The position numbers were made by a program, and so were the translations under genes. Shown here piece by piece: positions 10,381 through 21,491 of a stretch of DNA of 64,000 nt (position 1 is the stretch's first letter; each line of letters begins with the position of its first letter). Below the pieces are notes generated by a model. The model saw only the letters and a list, made by a program, of their open reading frames with translations, did not search any database and had not been told where the DNA came from. The stretch is from Pseudomonas capeferrum (GTDB lineage: Bacteria; Pseudomonadota; Gammaproteobacteria; Pseudomonadales; Pseudomonadaceae). The DNA lies in contig NZ_JMIT01000002.1 of NCBI RefSeq assembly GCF_000731675.1, positions 719,456 to 783,455 on the forward strand, read 5' to 3'.

Positions 10381-11835
10381 TCAGTCCAGGCTGCGGGGTA
10401 GATGAAGGGTCACGCGCAACCCGCCCTCGCGCAAGTTCAGCAGGCTGACCTCCCCGCCATGGCTATGGGCGATGTTGCGCGCAATCCCCAACCCCAACCC
10501 GTACCCCTGCTGCTGCCCGGCCAGCCTGAAGTGCGGCACGAACACCTGCTCCTGCTGTTGCTGCGGCACCCCCGGCCCCTGGTCATCCACCTGCAGGACA
10601 AAGCCCTCGTTGCTGTCGATGATGCGCAGGCGTGCCCGCTCGCCATACTTGATGGCATTGTCGATCAGGTTGCCGATGCAGCGGCGCAAGGCCAGCGGCT
10701 TACCCGGGTACGGCGCCAGCGCCTGGCCTTCGACGGTGATGCGGCCATCGCCCAGGTAGGGCTCGGCGAGAATCTCCAGTATCTGGTTGAGATCGACCGG
10801 CTCGATGTTCTCGTGAATGTCGGTGTCTTTTACGCACTGCAAGGCGCCTTTGACCAACAACTCCAGTTCATCCAGGTCTTGGCTGAACTTGGTTTGCAGG
10901 CGCTCATCTTCCAGCAGTTCGACACGCAGCCGCAGGCGGGTGATCGGCGTGCGCAGGTCGTGGGAAATGGCGCTGAACAACTGGCTGCGCTCGGTCAGGT
11001 AGCGGCTGATGCGCTCACGCATGCTGTTGAACGCCCGCCCCACCTCGACCACCTCGCTACCACCGCCCTCGGGCACTGGCGCCACATCGGCACCCAGCGA
11101 CAGGTCCCGCGCGGCGCGCGCCAAGCGCTTGAGCGGCCAGCTTTGCCAGTGCACCAGCAGGCCGATGAACAGCAGCAGCAAGGCCGTCGTCATAACGATG
11201 AAGCCGATTTGCTGACGCGGCAGGCGTTCGGCTTCGAGGCTGGTATACGGCTCGGGCAGCAGCGAGGCGATGTACAGCCACTCGCCTTCGCCGAGGCGAA
11301 TCTGCGTGACCAGCACCGGGGGGTTGAGTGGCTCCAGGGTCAGCGAATAATGGGCCCAGGAGCGCGGCAGCTCATCGAGCTTAAGGCCGCTGTTGAAGAT
11401 GCGCAGGTCATCGGGGGCGACGAACTCCACGGAAATCTCCATCTGCGCGCCCAGCCGCTCGTGCAGCACCTGCTGGAACACATCGATGACCGCCTGCTTG
11501 CGCGGTGTTATGGGCAATACCGGCATGTCCAGCGGCTTGTCGTTGAGCGACACGAAAAAACGCGTACCGCCCATGCTGCGCAACTGGTCCAGCACCATCG
11601 GCCGATAGGCCACTGGCAAAGAACGGAAATAACTGACGCTGGCACTCATCGAATGGGCCAGGCTGCCGGCACTGGCGCGCAAGCCTTGCAACTGGCTGGC
11701 ACGTAGCTGGGCGACCCAGATGACGCTGGACAAGCCCTGCGCCAGCAGTACCACCAGCAAGGTCAGCAGCAGCATGCGCCCCAGCAGCGAGCGTGGCAGC
11801 AGGCGCCAACGCCGCTCAGCAAGCACAGCAGACAT
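10381..11835 (-). CDS. gtrS: Sensor histidine kinase GtrS of the glucose two-component system
   Basis: A 484-aa membrane kinase. An N-terminal transmembrane helix, a periplasmic sensor domain of roughly 150 residues and a second helix are followed by HAMP. The H-box is FSAISHDLRTPITRL with phosphoacceptor His292, then the N-box NLIDNAIKYGE and G-boxes DDQGPGV and GLGLGIA. In pseudomonads GtrS senses 2-ketogluconate/6-phosphogluconate and phosphorylates GltR to control gts and oprB (established). The ATG at 11835 overlaps gltR by 20 bp, showing coupling; a longer start at 11862 is possible but less likely. Confidence 0.93.
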   Translation of the reverse strand: MSAVLAERRWRLLPRSLLGRMLLLTLLVVLLAQGLSSVIWVAQLRASQLQGLRASAGSLAHSMSASVSYFRSLPVAYRPMVLDQLRSMGGTRFFVSLNDKPLDMPVLPITPRKQAVIDVFQQVLHERLGAQMEISVEFVAPDDLRIFNSGLKLDELPRSWAHYSLTLEPLNPPVLVTQIRLGEGEWLYIASLLPEPYTSLEAERLPRQQIGFIVMTTALLLLFIGLLVHWQSWPLKRLARAARDLSLGADVAPVPEGGGSEVVEVGRAFNSMRERISRYLTERSQLFSAISHDLRTPITRLRLRVELLEDERLQTKFSQDLDELELLVKGALQCVKDTDIHENIEPVDLNQILEILAEPYLGDGRITVEGQALAPYPGKPLALRRCIGNLIDNAIKYGERARLRIIDSNEGFVLQVDDQGPGVPQQQQEQVFVPHFRLAGQQQGYGLGLGIARNIAHSHGGEVSLLNLREGGLRVTLHLPRSLD

Positions 11836-12541
11836 GGGCAGCCAGCAGGTAACCACTGCCACGCACAGTGCGGATCAGCCGCGGCGGCTTGTCGGTGTCG
11901 CGCAAGCGCTGGCGTAGGCGGCTGACCGCCATGTCGACGATACGGTCCAGCGGCATCGGCTCACGGCCACGGGTGGCATTGCCGATGGTGTCACGGTCGA
12001 GGATCTGCTGGGGGTGATCGAGAAAAAGCTTGAGCAAAGCGAAGTCGGCGCCAGACAAGATCACCTCTTCGCCATCGCGGTGGAACAGGCGGTGGCTGAC
12101 CGTGTCCAGGCGCCAGTCGTCGAAGGCCAGCACGGCACTGTTCGGCGCCGCCTGGCCGAACTCGGCACGGCGCAACAAGGCCTTGATCCGTGCCTGCAGC
12201 TCACGCGGGCTGAAGGGTTTACCCAGGTAGTCGTCGGCGCCCAGTTCCAGGCCGATGACCCGGTCGGCTTCGTCGGAGCTGGCGGTGAGCATGATGATGG
12301 GCACCCGCGCCTGGCGCGGGTGCTGGCGCACCCAGCGGCACAGGCTGAAGCCGTCTTCATCGGGCAGCATCACATCGAGGATGACCAGGTCGCAGGCGGT
12401 GCTTTCCAGGGCCTGACGAAAGCCCTGCCCGTCGGCCTCGGCGTGAACCTGGAAGCCGGAACGGCTCAGGTAGGTTTGCAACAGCTCACGGATTTCCTGA
12501 TCGTCGTCGACCATCAGGATGGATTTACCGGCAGTGCTCAA
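11816..12541 (-). CDS. gltR: Response regulator GltR (OmpR/PhoB family)
   Basis: A 241-aa regulator with an acidic pocket (VDDD, D12/D13 in this numbering), phosphoacceptor Asp56 in ILDVMLPDEDGF, a conserved Lys in GKPFSPREL, and a C-terminal OmpR winged helix (about residues 135-235). It activates glucose transport genes. I chose the TTG at 12541 because a GAGGG ribosome-binding site lies 9 nt upstream; a GTG at 12565 would add eight residues but has a weaker site. It lies 64 bp after glk and overlaps gtrS by 20 bp, consistent with an edd-glk-gltR-gtrS operon. Confidence 0.92.
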   Translation of the reverse strand: MSTAGKSILMVDDDQEIRELLQTYLSRSGFQVHAEADGQGFRQALESTACDLVILDVMLPDEDGFSLCRWVRQHPRQARVPIIMLTASSDEADRVIGLELGADDYLGKPFSPRELQARIKALLRRAEFGQAAPNSAVLAFDDWRLDTVSHRLFHRDGEEVILSGADFALLKLFLDHPQQILDRDTIGNATRGREPMPLDRIVDMAVSRLRQRLRDTDKPPRLIRTVRGSGYLLAAHVCCAC

Positions 12542-12605
12542 GGTGTCCCGCCCTCTTGTTGTCACAGGTCTTTCGCCTGCTGTTTCGATATTGGGCTGCT
12601 TCGCT

Positions 12606-13561
12606 CTATTGATCCAGCACCTGCTGCAAAGCCACCCCCGCCCCCAGCAACCCGGAAAACTCCGCCGTCACCAGCCACACTGGCACCCCGGCAAAATACC
12701 CGCTCATGCAGCCCTTGTCGGCAAAGCTCGCGGCAAACCCGCTACGCAAAAACAGCTCGGCAAACCGCGGGATCACACCGCCGACAATGTAAACCCCACC
12801 CCGGGCGCCCAGGGTCAGAACATTGTTGCCCACCACCCGCCCCAGGAAGCGGCAGAACTGCTCGACCACCGCCAACGCCCGCGGTTCGCCACCCAGGGCG
12901 GCATCGGTAATATCGGCTGGAGTCTTGTGTCGCGGTATGTCGCCGTCCAGCGCGCAGATGGCTTGATACAAGCGCACCAGGCCACCGCCACTGAGCACCG
13001 TCTCGGCACTGACATGGCCAATCTGGCCATGAATCTGCTGGTGGATCGCCGCCTCACGGGCATTGCCCACCGGCAGGTCGACATGCCCACCCTCACCCGG
13101 CAATGCCTGCCAATGCTGTTCACCCAGGCGCAGCAGGCTGCCGACACCAAGGCCGGTACCCGGCCCGATCACCAAAGCAGGCCGCAGCGGGTCCGCCTGG
13201 CCAGGGCAGACTTCGCGGAATTCGCCCGCTTGCAGGCGCGTCATGCCCAAGGCCATGGCCGTGAAATCGTTGATCAGCAACAGCTGCTCGACCTGCAGCG
13301 TCTTGCAGAACGCACGCCGGCTGAGCCGCCAATGGTTGTTGGTGAAGCGAAACTCATCGCCATCGACCGGCCCGGCGACGGCCAGGCACACCGCCGAAAG
13401 GCCGCCACGGACAATGCCCTGATCGTGAAGGTAGGCTTCAATCGCCTGCTCGGGGCTTGTGTAGTCAGCGGTGGCGAAGACCTGCACCTGGTACAGCTGG
13501 TTGTCACGCCACAACGCAAAGCGGGCATTGGTGCCACCGATGTCGCCAACCAGCAGGTCCT

Positions 13562-13565
<4 letters not shown>
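12606..13565 (-). CDS. glk: Glucokinase
   Basis: A 319-aa ROK/hexokinase-fold glucokinase that phosphorylates cytoplasmic glucose to glucose 6-phosphate. The N-terminal phosphate-binding loop [10 protein letters not shown] (residues 7-16), the sugar-binding [12 protein letters not shown] segment and the GPGTGLGVG phosphate-2 motif are visible. Its ATG overlaps the edd stop codon (ATGA, 13562-13565), so translation is coupled to edd. Confidence 0.97.
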
Positions 13566-15388
<1,823 letters not shown>

Positions 15389-15509
15389 GTACTGGACTCC
15401 AGGCTAACTGTATGGGCGGCTTACCGGGCATTTCCCCTCCAAACGATTGCGACCTAGGCTCTAGAACAGGGCCTTTGAGGCATCGCTGAGAGGCCTGCCC
15501 GACCACTCG

Positions 15510-15525
15510 TTGTATGTTTAAACAA
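15510..15525. promoter_or_regulatory. HexR operator in front of edd
   Basis: TTGT-ATGTTTAA-ACAA is an exact match to the TTGT-N8-ACAA HexR consensus. It lies in the 263-bp edd/gap divergent promoter region, nearer the edd side. That HexR controls edd is established in P. putida; assigning this exact site is from the sequence match. Confidence 0.85.
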
Positions 15526-15572
15526 AATACTGCCACTAAAAAGGCTTGTTTTCTATCTGATAGTGAATAATC

Positions 15573-15587
15573 TTGTAATTCCAACAA
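15573..15587. promoter_or_regulatory. HexR operator in front of gap
   Basis: TTGT-AATTCCA-ACAA matches the TTGT-N7-ACAA form of the HexR consensus. It lies 65-79 bp upstream of the gap ATG, where it could overlap the promoter. Together with the site at 15510 it allows edd and gap to be repressed separately by the same protein. Confidence 0.82.
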
Positions 15588-15651
15588 CAAAACCGTTTCA
15601 GTGAAGCCCCTTTGTGCCACAGGCCTCACTCGGACCGCCAGAGGTAACGCC

Positions 15652-16653
15652 ATGACCCTTCGCATCGCCATCAATGGATTCGGCCGCATAGGGCGCAATG
15701 TCCTTCGCGCACTGTATACCCAAGGCTACCGCCAGGACCTGCAGGTCGTCGCCATCAACGACCTGGGTGACAGCGCCATGAACGCCCACCTGCTCAAGTA
15801 CGACAGCGTGCACGGCACCTTCGACGCCAGCGTAGAAGCCGATCATGAAAGCCTCACGGTCAATGGTGACCGTATCGCGGTCAGTGCCATCCGCAACCCG
15901 GCCGAGCTGCCCTGGAAGGCCGAAGCGATCGACGTGGTATTCGAATGCACCGGGCTGTTCACCGACCGGGCCAAGGCTGCCGCGCACCTGGCTGCGGGGG
16001 CTGGCAAAGTGATCGTCTCGGCACCGGCCAAGGGGGCTGACGCCACCGTGGTGTACGGGGTCAACCATGACGTGCTGCGCGCGTCGCACCAGATCATTTC
16101 CAATGCCTCCTGTACCACCAACTGCCTGGCGCCGATCGCCCAGGTACTGCACCGCGAGTTCGGCATCGAACAAGGCCTGATGACCACCATCCATGCCTAC
16201 ACCAACGACCAGGTGCTGACCGACGTCTACCACAGCGACCCCTACCGTGCGCGCTCGGCCACCCAGTCGATGATCCCGAGCAAGACCGGCGCCGCCGAAG
16301 CCGTGGGCCTGGTGCTGCCGGAACTGGCCGGCAAGCTGACCGGCATGGCGGTAAGGGTGCCGGTGATCAACGTGTCGCTGGTGGACCTCACCGTCAACCT
16401 CAAGCGTGACGCCAGCGCCGACGAGGTCAACCAGCTGTTCCAGGAGGCCAGCCGGCACTCCAAGGTATTGGGCTACAACGCCTTGCCATTGGTTTCGTGC
16501 GATTTCAACCACAACCCGCTGTCGGCGATCTTCGATGCCAACCATACCCGGACCAACGGGCGCATGCTGAAGGTGCTGGCCTGGTACGACAACGAATGGG
16601 GGTTCTCCAACCGGATGCTGGATAACTGCCTGGCGTTGTGCCAGGCCCGTTGA
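15652..16653 (+). CDS. gap: Glyceraldehyde-3-phosphate dehydrogenase, type I
   Basis: A 333-aa enzyme that oxidises glyceraldehyde 3-phosphate to 1,3-bisphosphoglycerate, downstream of the Entner-Doudoroff aldolase step. It shows the Rossmann N-terminus [10 protein letters not shown] and the catalytic motif SNASCTTNC with Cys154. The acidic residue in VVAINDLGD suggests NAD preference. The ATG at 15652 was chosen because the protein family begins [11 protein letters not shown] and AGAGGTAA lies just upstream; the open frame extends 51 bp further 5'. HexR-controlled, divergent from edd. Confidence 0.97.
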   Translation: MTLRIAINGFGRIGRNVLRALYTQGYRQDLQVVAINDLGDSAMNAHLLKYDSVHGTFDASVEADHESLTVNGDRIAVSAIRNPAELPWKAEAIDVVFECTGLFTDRAKAAAHLAAGAGKVIVSAPAKGADATVVYGVNHDVLRASHQIISNASCTTNCLAPIAQVLHREFGIEQGLMTTIHAYTNDQVLTDVYHSDPYRARSATQSMIPSKTGAAEAVGLVLPELAGKLTGMAVRVPVINVSLVDLTVNLKRDASADEVNQLFQEASRHSKVLGYNALPLVSCDFNHNPLSAIFDANHTRTNGRMLKVLAWYDNEWGFSNRMLDNCLALCQAR

Positions 16654-16679
16654 GCATGCCACGGGATTTGCAGCGCCTG

Positions 16680-16907
16680 TGAGATCGAGCGCCGCCCGCG
16701 CGGCGCTTCGCGGGGCAAGCCCGCTCCCACATTTGTTTCGGGCCAATCAATCCTGATCCATTCGCGCGCGGTCCCTTGTTTGTCCCCTTCGATATCGCGT
16801 CGTGCACCAAGGCGGACGCGCGCCGATTACACAGGCATGACTGGCCCGAAACAAATGTGGGAGCGGGCTTGCCCCGCGAAGCGCCGCGCGGGCGGCGCTC
16901 GATCTCA
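16680..16907. repeat. REP pair forming a 66-bp perfect inverted repeat
   Basis: Arms at 16680-16745 and 16842-16907 are exact reverse complements over 66 bp, with a 96-bp spacer. Each arm contains the P. putida REP-like core GTGGGAGCGGGCTTGCCCCG and a second internal GC palindrome around gcgccgc...gcggcgc. It sits in the 382-bp gap between gap and the sigma-factor gene and could act as a transcription stop or mRNA-stabilising element for gap. No coding sequence is evident in the gap. Confidence 0.9.
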
Positions 16908-16993
16908 AAAGCACAGGATGTCCACCGCCATACACACTCCACTCACAATCTTTACCTTTTTCTAACATTTCCACACTTGACCAACGACACGGA

Positions 16994-17008
16994 TGATAAG
17001 CATTATCA
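16994..17008. promoter_or_regulatory. Fur box upstream of the heme-uptake sigma factor
   Basis: TGATAAGCATTATCA matches the 7-1-7 Fur consensus TGATAATNATTATCA at 13 of 14 defined positions. It ends 27 bp before the sigma-factor GTG start and should overlap its promoter, making the locus iron-repressed (inference from the motif). Confidence 0.87.
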
Positions 17009-17035
17009 TTAACCTTTCGTCGGCCAGGTCCCCCT

Positions 17036-17548
17036 GTGAGTCAGTCCCGGTTCAACTCCGTTTTCCTCGTCCAGCGCCTCAGCCTGCTGCGTACCCTGCA
17101 ACGCATGGTGGGCAACCCCAGCACGGCCGAGGACCTGCTGCAGGAAACCTACCTGCGGGTTTCCCGTGCGCTGAGCGAACGGCCCATCGAACATATCGAA
17201 CCGTTCGTGTTCCAGACCGCGCGCAACCTGGCCCTCGACCATTTGCGCGCACGCCGGGTGCAGTCCCGCATGCTGGTCGACGACGTGCCCGACGAGGTGC
17301 TGCACAGTGTCGCTGCGCCCGCCAGCAGCAGCGAGGACGCCGCCCACGCCGAGCAGCTGCTCAAGCACCTGAGCGTCAGCCTCAATCAACTGAGCGAGCG
17401 CCAGCAGCGCATCTTCATCCTCAGCCGCCTACATGGCGCCACCTACCTGGAAATTGCCGAGCAACTGAACGTCTCGGCCAGCACGGTGCAGAAGGAGTTG
17501 AAACTGATCATGGCCATCTGCATGGGCGTCGCCGACCGCCTCAAGTGA
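17036..17548 (+). CDS. ECF sigma factor, FecI type, for heme uptake
   Basis: A 170-aa extracytoplasmic-function sigma factor. Region 2 (about residues 15-75) contains AEDLLQETYLRVSRAL and FVFQTARNLALDHLRARR. Region 4 (about 112-165) contains LSERQQRIFILSRLHGATYLEIAEQLNVSASTVQKEL. It would direct transcription of the receptor gene when released by its anti-sigma. The GTG start at 17036 follows AGG by 7 nt and lies just after a Fur box. Followed by FecR and receptor genes, it matches the cell-surface-signalling layout of the P. aeruginosa Hxu heme system (HxuI-like), though orthology was not tested. Confidence 0.92.
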   Translation: MSQSRFNSVFLVQRLSLLRTLQRMVGNPSTAEDLLQETYLRVSRALSERPIEHIEPFVFQTARNLALDHLRARRVQSRMLVDDVPDEVLHSVAAPASSSEDAAHAEQLLKHLSVSLNQLSERQQRIFILSRLHGATYLEIAEQLNVSASTVQKELKLIMAICMGVADRLK

Positions 17549-17639
17549 TGCGACCGTCGGCCAGCCGGGCAACGCAAAGCACTTGCCACACCCGACCTTA
17601 GCCTTGATGATTCGTGAACAACCCTTGCAAGGATTCACC

Positions 17640-18602
17640 GTGACCGACCGCCCTGTCCCTCGCCCGACACCTGCCGGGCCCAACGCCCGTGCCCGTGCCA
17701 TGGACGAGGCACTGGACTGGCTGGTACGCCTGCAATGCGCCGATGCGCACGACGCCCAGGCCTTCGAAGCCTGGCTCAGCGCCGCACCGGAAAACGCCGA
17801 AGCCTATGTTGAAGCAGAAGCGCTGTGGAATGGCACGCCATTGCACCAGGCGGCCGCGCAGCTGCATCAGGGCCAACGTCGATCCCTGCGCGGGCGCCTG
17901 CGCAGCCACTGGAAGCCCTTGGCCACCGCCGCGGTGTTGTTGATCGGCCTGTTCACCCTCGGCAACCTGCCCATGCGCCTGCAGGCCGATCACCTGACCG
18001 TGGTGGGCGAACGGCAGCGCCTGCAACTGGACGACGGCGCCAAAGTGTTGCTCAACACCAACTCGGCGTTCGCCAGTGACCTGCGAGAAGGGCGCCAGGT
18101 CGCGCGCCTGCTGCAGGGCGAGGCCTACTTCCAGGTGCCCGAGGGCGCGCAAGGGCCGCTCGAAGTCCAGGCCGGCCCGCTACGGGCCCAGGTGCGTGAC
18201 ACCGACTTCGCCGTGCGTTACCTCGACGGCGAAGCCCAGGTGCGGGTGCAGCGCGGTGATGTCGACCTGCAGGCCGCCAGCGACCAGCGCATCCGCCTCA
18301 GCGCCGGCGACAGCATCAGCGTCGGCCCCCAGGGCTTTGGCCAGCGCCAGCGCGCGGACATGCAAAAGGACCTGGCCTGGATCGACGGCCGCCTGGTATT
18401 CGAGAACTGCCCGTTGAGCCAGGTGCTGGCCGAGGTCAGGCGCTACTACCCGGGCTGGATCATCAACCGCAATGCCGGCCTGGAAGACGTCGCGGTCACG
18501 GGCAACTATCGCCTCGACCAACCGCTGGAAACCCTGCGCGCCCTGGCCCACATCACCTCTGCCCAGTTGCACGAATACCCCGCTGTGGTGATTCTCAACT
18601 GA
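17640..18602 (+). CDS. FecR-type anti-sigma factor
   Basis: A 320-aa inner-membrane signal transducer. A DUF4880/FecR N-terminal domain (ALDWLVRLQ...FEAWLSAAPENAEAYVEAEALW) is cytoplasmic and binds the sigma factor. A single transmembrane helix (PLATAAVLLIGLFTLG) follows, then the periplasmic FecR domain and a DUF4974-like secretin/STN fold at the C-terminus. The GTG at 17640 was chosen because AAGGA stands 7 nt before it; upstream in-frame ATGs at 17583 and 17607 lack ribosome-binding sites. It relays receptor occupancy to the sigma factor. Confidence 0.9.
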   Translation: MTDRPVPRPTPAGPNARARAMDEALDWLVRLQCADAHDAQAFEAWLSAAPENAEAYVEAEALWNGTPLHQAAAQLHQGQRRSLRGRLRSHWKPLATAAVLLIGLFTLGNLPMRLQADHLTVVGERQRLQLDDGAKVLLNTNSAFASDLREGRQVARLLQGEAYFQVPEGAQGPLEVQAGPLRAQVRDTDFAVRYLDGEAQVRVQRGDVDLQAASDQRIRLSAGDSISVGPQGFGQRQRADMQKDLAWIDGRLVFENCPLSQVLAEVRRYYPGWIINRNAGLEDVAVTGNYRLDQPLETLRALAHITSAQLHEYPAVVILN

Positions 18603-18690
18603 GTTGCCACTGCAGGTGCTGCGACTGCGATAAATTATTTTTACGCGATCGCGCTACCCCGCCCGTCTCGTTATAGCCAATGCAACTGAT

Positions 18691-18708
18691 TCTTGTTTGA
18701 TAACAAGA
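18691..18708. promoter_or_regulatory. 7-4-7 inverted repeat upstream of the heme receptor
   Basis: TCTTGTT-TGAT-AACAAGA is a perfect inverted repeat 45-62 bp before the receptor ATG. It may be a regulator site or the start of the ECF-dependent promoter region. It is not a good Fur match, so no protein is assigned. Confidence 0.4.
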
Positions 18709-18752
18709 ACGGTCATCACCTATAACAGTTCGCGCGTCTGGGAGCGCTTTCG

Positions 18753-21341
18753 ATGTCCACAGGTCCAACTCGCCCGTCCACACTTTCCCGCCGCACAGGG
18801 CAATTGTCCCTGCTGAGCCTGGCCCTGCTCGCCTGCGGCGCCTGCAGCCTGCCGGCCCTGGCCGCCGAACCTGCCCAGGCCAGCAGCCCGCGCATGGGTG
18901 ACTATCGCTTCAGCATCGGCCAGCAGCCACTGGTTTCGGCCATCAACGCCTTCAGCCAGGTCACCGGCTGGCAGGTCGGCTTCAGTGCCGAACTGGCCGA
19001 TGGCGTCGCCTCGCAAGGGGTGCAGGGCTCGCTGCCACCGGAGGCCGCGCTCAAGCGCCTGCTCAAGGGCACCGGCCTTGGCTATCGCAAGATCGGTAAC
19101 GGCAACGTGGTGCTCGAGCGCCAGACCACGGGCAATGTCATCGCCCTGCAGCAGGTGACCGTCAGCGCCACCCGCAGCGCCCAGGACGTCAGCCAGGTGC
19201 CGAGCACCGTCAGCGTGCAGACCCGCGAGCAACTGGACCGGCAGAACGTCAACAACATCCAGGACCTGGTGCGCTACGAGCCAGGTGTTTCGGTGGCCGG
19301 TACCGGCCAGCGCAGCGGCCTGAACGGCTACAACATCCGCGGCATCGACGGCGAGCGGATCCTCACCCAGATCGACGGTGTGTCGATCCCCGACAGCTTC
19401 TTCTACGGCCCTTACGCCCAGACCCAGCGCAACTACGTCGACCCCGAGATCGTCAAGCGCGTGGAGATACTGCGCGGCCCCGCGTCGGTGCTATATGGCA
19501 GCAATGCCATCGGCGGCGCGGTCAGCTATTTCACCCTCGACCCGGACGACATCATCAAGCCCGGCGAGGACGTGGGTGCGCGCCTCAAGACCGGTTACAG
19601 CTCGGCCGACGAAAGCTGGCTGACCTCCGCCACCGTCGCCGGCCGCCAGGGCGACTTCGACGGCTTGCTGCACCTGAGCCAGCGTAACGGCCACGAGACC
19701 GAGTCCTACGGTGGCCACAGCGGTGACGGCCTGGCCCGCACCGAGGCCAACCCGCAGGACGTGCGCACCACCAACGTGCTGGCCAAACTGGGCTGGAACT
19801 ACGCTGACGATGCGCGCCTGGGGTTCACCTACGAGCGCTACAAGGATGACCGCGACCAGAATATCCTCAGTGCGGTGGGTGGGCCGTTCATTCCAGGCTT
19901 TGGTGCCATGAATTCCTATCGTATGCGCCAGGGCAACGATACGGTGACCCGCGAACGCTTCGGCATCAACCATGAGTTCGGTCTCGATAGCTTGGTCGCC
20001 GACCATATCAAATGGAGCCTCAACTACCAGATTGCCAAAACCGATCAAACCACCGATGAGCTGTATGTCGCCTCGGGTCGGCAGGTACTTCGTGAACGTC
20101 AGACCACCTACAAGGATCGCCAATGGGTCTTTGATGCCCAGCTGGACAAAGCCTTCAGCATCGGTGCAACCGATCATTTGCTGACCTACGGCACCACGCT
20201 CAAGCATGAAAAGGTCACCGGCTCCCGTAGCGGTTCGGGCACTTGCCTGAACGTTGGCGGCACTTGCACCGCCATCGGGCAGGACAGCGCTCGCGACGGC
20301 CAGGTGCTGGTCAGCGACTTCCCGGACCCGACCATCAACACCTACAGCCTGTTCGTCCAGGACGAGATCCGCTGGAACAACTGGACCTTCATGCCAGGCG
20401 CACGCTATGACTACACGCACATGGAGCCCAAGTTCACCGATGCCTTCTTGCGTGGCCTGGAGTCCACCGGCACGGCACCCACCTCGCAGGACGACTCGGA
20501 CAAGAAGTGGCACCGCGTCTCGCCCAAGTTTGGCCTGACTTACGCGTTCAACGACAATTACACCTGGTACGGCCAGTATGCCGAAGGCTTCCGCACGCCC
20601 ACGGCCAAGTCCATGTACGGCCGCTTCCAGAACCTGGAGCAAGGCTACCGCGTAGAGGGCAACCCGGGTCTCGAACCTGAAAAGAGCAAAAGCTACGAAA
20701 CCGGCCTGCGTGGCAACTTCGACGCGGGTAACTTCGATGTGGCGGTGTTCTACAACAAGTACCGCGACTTCATCGATGAAGATGCCGTGCAAAGCGCCAA
20801 CCTGGAGCAAACCTTCCAGGCCAACAACATCAAGCACGCCACCATCAAAGGCGCCGAGGTCAAGGGCCGCCTGAACCTGGATCACTTCGGCGCGCCGCAA
20901 GGCCTGTACACCCAGGGCTCGATTGCCTACGCCTACGGTCGCAACGATGACACCGGCCAGCCGTTGAACACCGTCAACCCGCTCAAGGGTGTGTTCGGCC
21001 TGGGTTACGAGCAGCAAAACTACGGCGGCCTGCTGAGCTGGACGCTGGTCAAGCGCAAGACCCGCGTGGACGACACCCACTTCTACGCACCCGATGGCGC
21101 CAGCGCCAAGTTCCGCACCCCGGGCTATGGCGTGCTGGACCTGACCGGTTTCTACAAGGTGACCGACGACGTCACCATCAACGCCGGCCTGTACAACCTC
21201 ACCGACAAGAAGTACTGGCAGTGGGACTCGGTACGCAGCTACGACGGCCAGGGTGAGGCTGCGGTAACCCAGCCAGCCAACATGGACCGCCTGACCATGC
21301 CGGGGCGCAACTTTGGCATCAATGTGGTGTGGGATATCTGA
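18753..21341 (+). CDS. TonB-dependent heme receptor with STN signalling domain
   Basis: An 862-aa outer-membrane receptor. A signal peptide ends ...LPALAAEP. An STN domain (about 50-125) talks to the FecR anti-sigma. A TonB-box region lies near VTVSATR, then the plug domain (about 150-260) and a 22-strand barrel ending in a C-terminal aromatic pair region (NVVWDI). The motifs FRTP (613-616) and NPGLEPE (637-643) correspond to the FRAP/NPNL boxes of heme/hemoglobin receptors, and a heme oxygenase gene follows. This supports heme rather than siderophore as substrate. No histidine lies between the two boxes; Tyr622 and Tyr632 do. It resembles HxuA-type receptors. Confidence 0.9.
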   Translation: MSTGPTRPSTLSRRTGQLSLLSLALLACGACSLPALAAEPAQASSPRMGDYRFSIGQQPLVSAINAFSQVTGWQVGFSAELADGVASQGVQGSLPPEAALKRLLKGTGLGYRKIGNGNVVLERQTTGNVIALQQVTVSATRSAQDVSQVPSTVSVQTREQLDRQNVNNIQDLVRYEPGVSVAGTGQRSGLNGYNIRGIDGERILTQIDGVSIPDSFFYGPYAQTQRNYVDPEIVKRVEILRGPASVLYGSNAIGGAVSYFTLDPDDIIKPGEDVGARLKTGYSSADESWLTSATVAGRQGDFDGLLHLSQRNGHETESYGGHSGDGLARTEANPQDVRTTNVLAKLGWNYADDARLGFTYERYKDDRDQNILSAVGGPFIPGFGAMNSYRMRQGNDTVTRERFGINHEFGLDSLVADHIKWSLNYQIAKTDQTTDELYVASGRQVLRERQTTYKDRQWVFDAQLDKAFSIGATDHLLTYGTTLKHEKVTGSRSGSGTCLNVGGTCTAIGQDSARDGQVLVSDFPDPTINTYSLFVQDEIRWNNWTFMPGARYDYTHMEPKFTDAFLRGLESTGTAPTSQDDSDKKWHRVSPKFGLTYAFNDNYTWYGQYAEGFRTPTAKSMYGRFQNLEQGYRVEGNPGLEPEKSKSYETGLRGNFDAGNFDVAVFYNKYRDFIDEDAVQSANLEQTFQANNIKHATIKGAEVKGRLNLDHFGAPQGLYTQGSIAYAYGRNDDTGQPLNTVNPLKGVFGLGYEQQNYGGLLSWTLVKRKTRVDDTHFYAPDGASAKFRTPGYGVLDLTGFYKVTDDVTINAGLYNLTDKKYWQWDSVRSYDGQGEAAVTQPANMDRLTMPGRNFGINVVWDI

Positions 21342-21352
21342 TCCCTTGGGTA

Positions 21353-21404
21353 GGCCTTGAGCGTTGCAGCGTCTACAAGATCGAGCGCCGCAACCCTCAA
21401 GGCC
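21353..21404. terminator. Inverted repeat after the heme receptor
   Basis: GGCCTTGAG at 21353-21361 and CTCAAGGCC at 21396-21404 are perfect complements, with further pairing of GTTGC/GCAAC inside. A run of A then T residues follows (around 21411-21430). It could terminate or attenuate transcription between the receptor and heme oxygenase genes; the weak T-tract placement keeps this uncertain. Confidence 0.45.
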
Positions 21405-21491
21405 ACCACCAAAAAAACCCAGTTTTTTTACTGTCCCGCCCCCGCTATTTCGTCTTGTATCTAGACGCCCCTTTTTCCAAGGACTGCCCCC

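Noticed and set aside
16654..17035. Small ORFs in the gap between gap and the sigma factor
   Set aside because: They run through the REP inverted repeat and have no ribosome-binding site or protein-like composition.
17036..21341. Ferric citrate or siderophore (Fec/Fpv) uptake system
   Set aside because: The receptor has FRAP/NPNL-like boxes and is followed by heme oxygenase, so heme is the better substrate.
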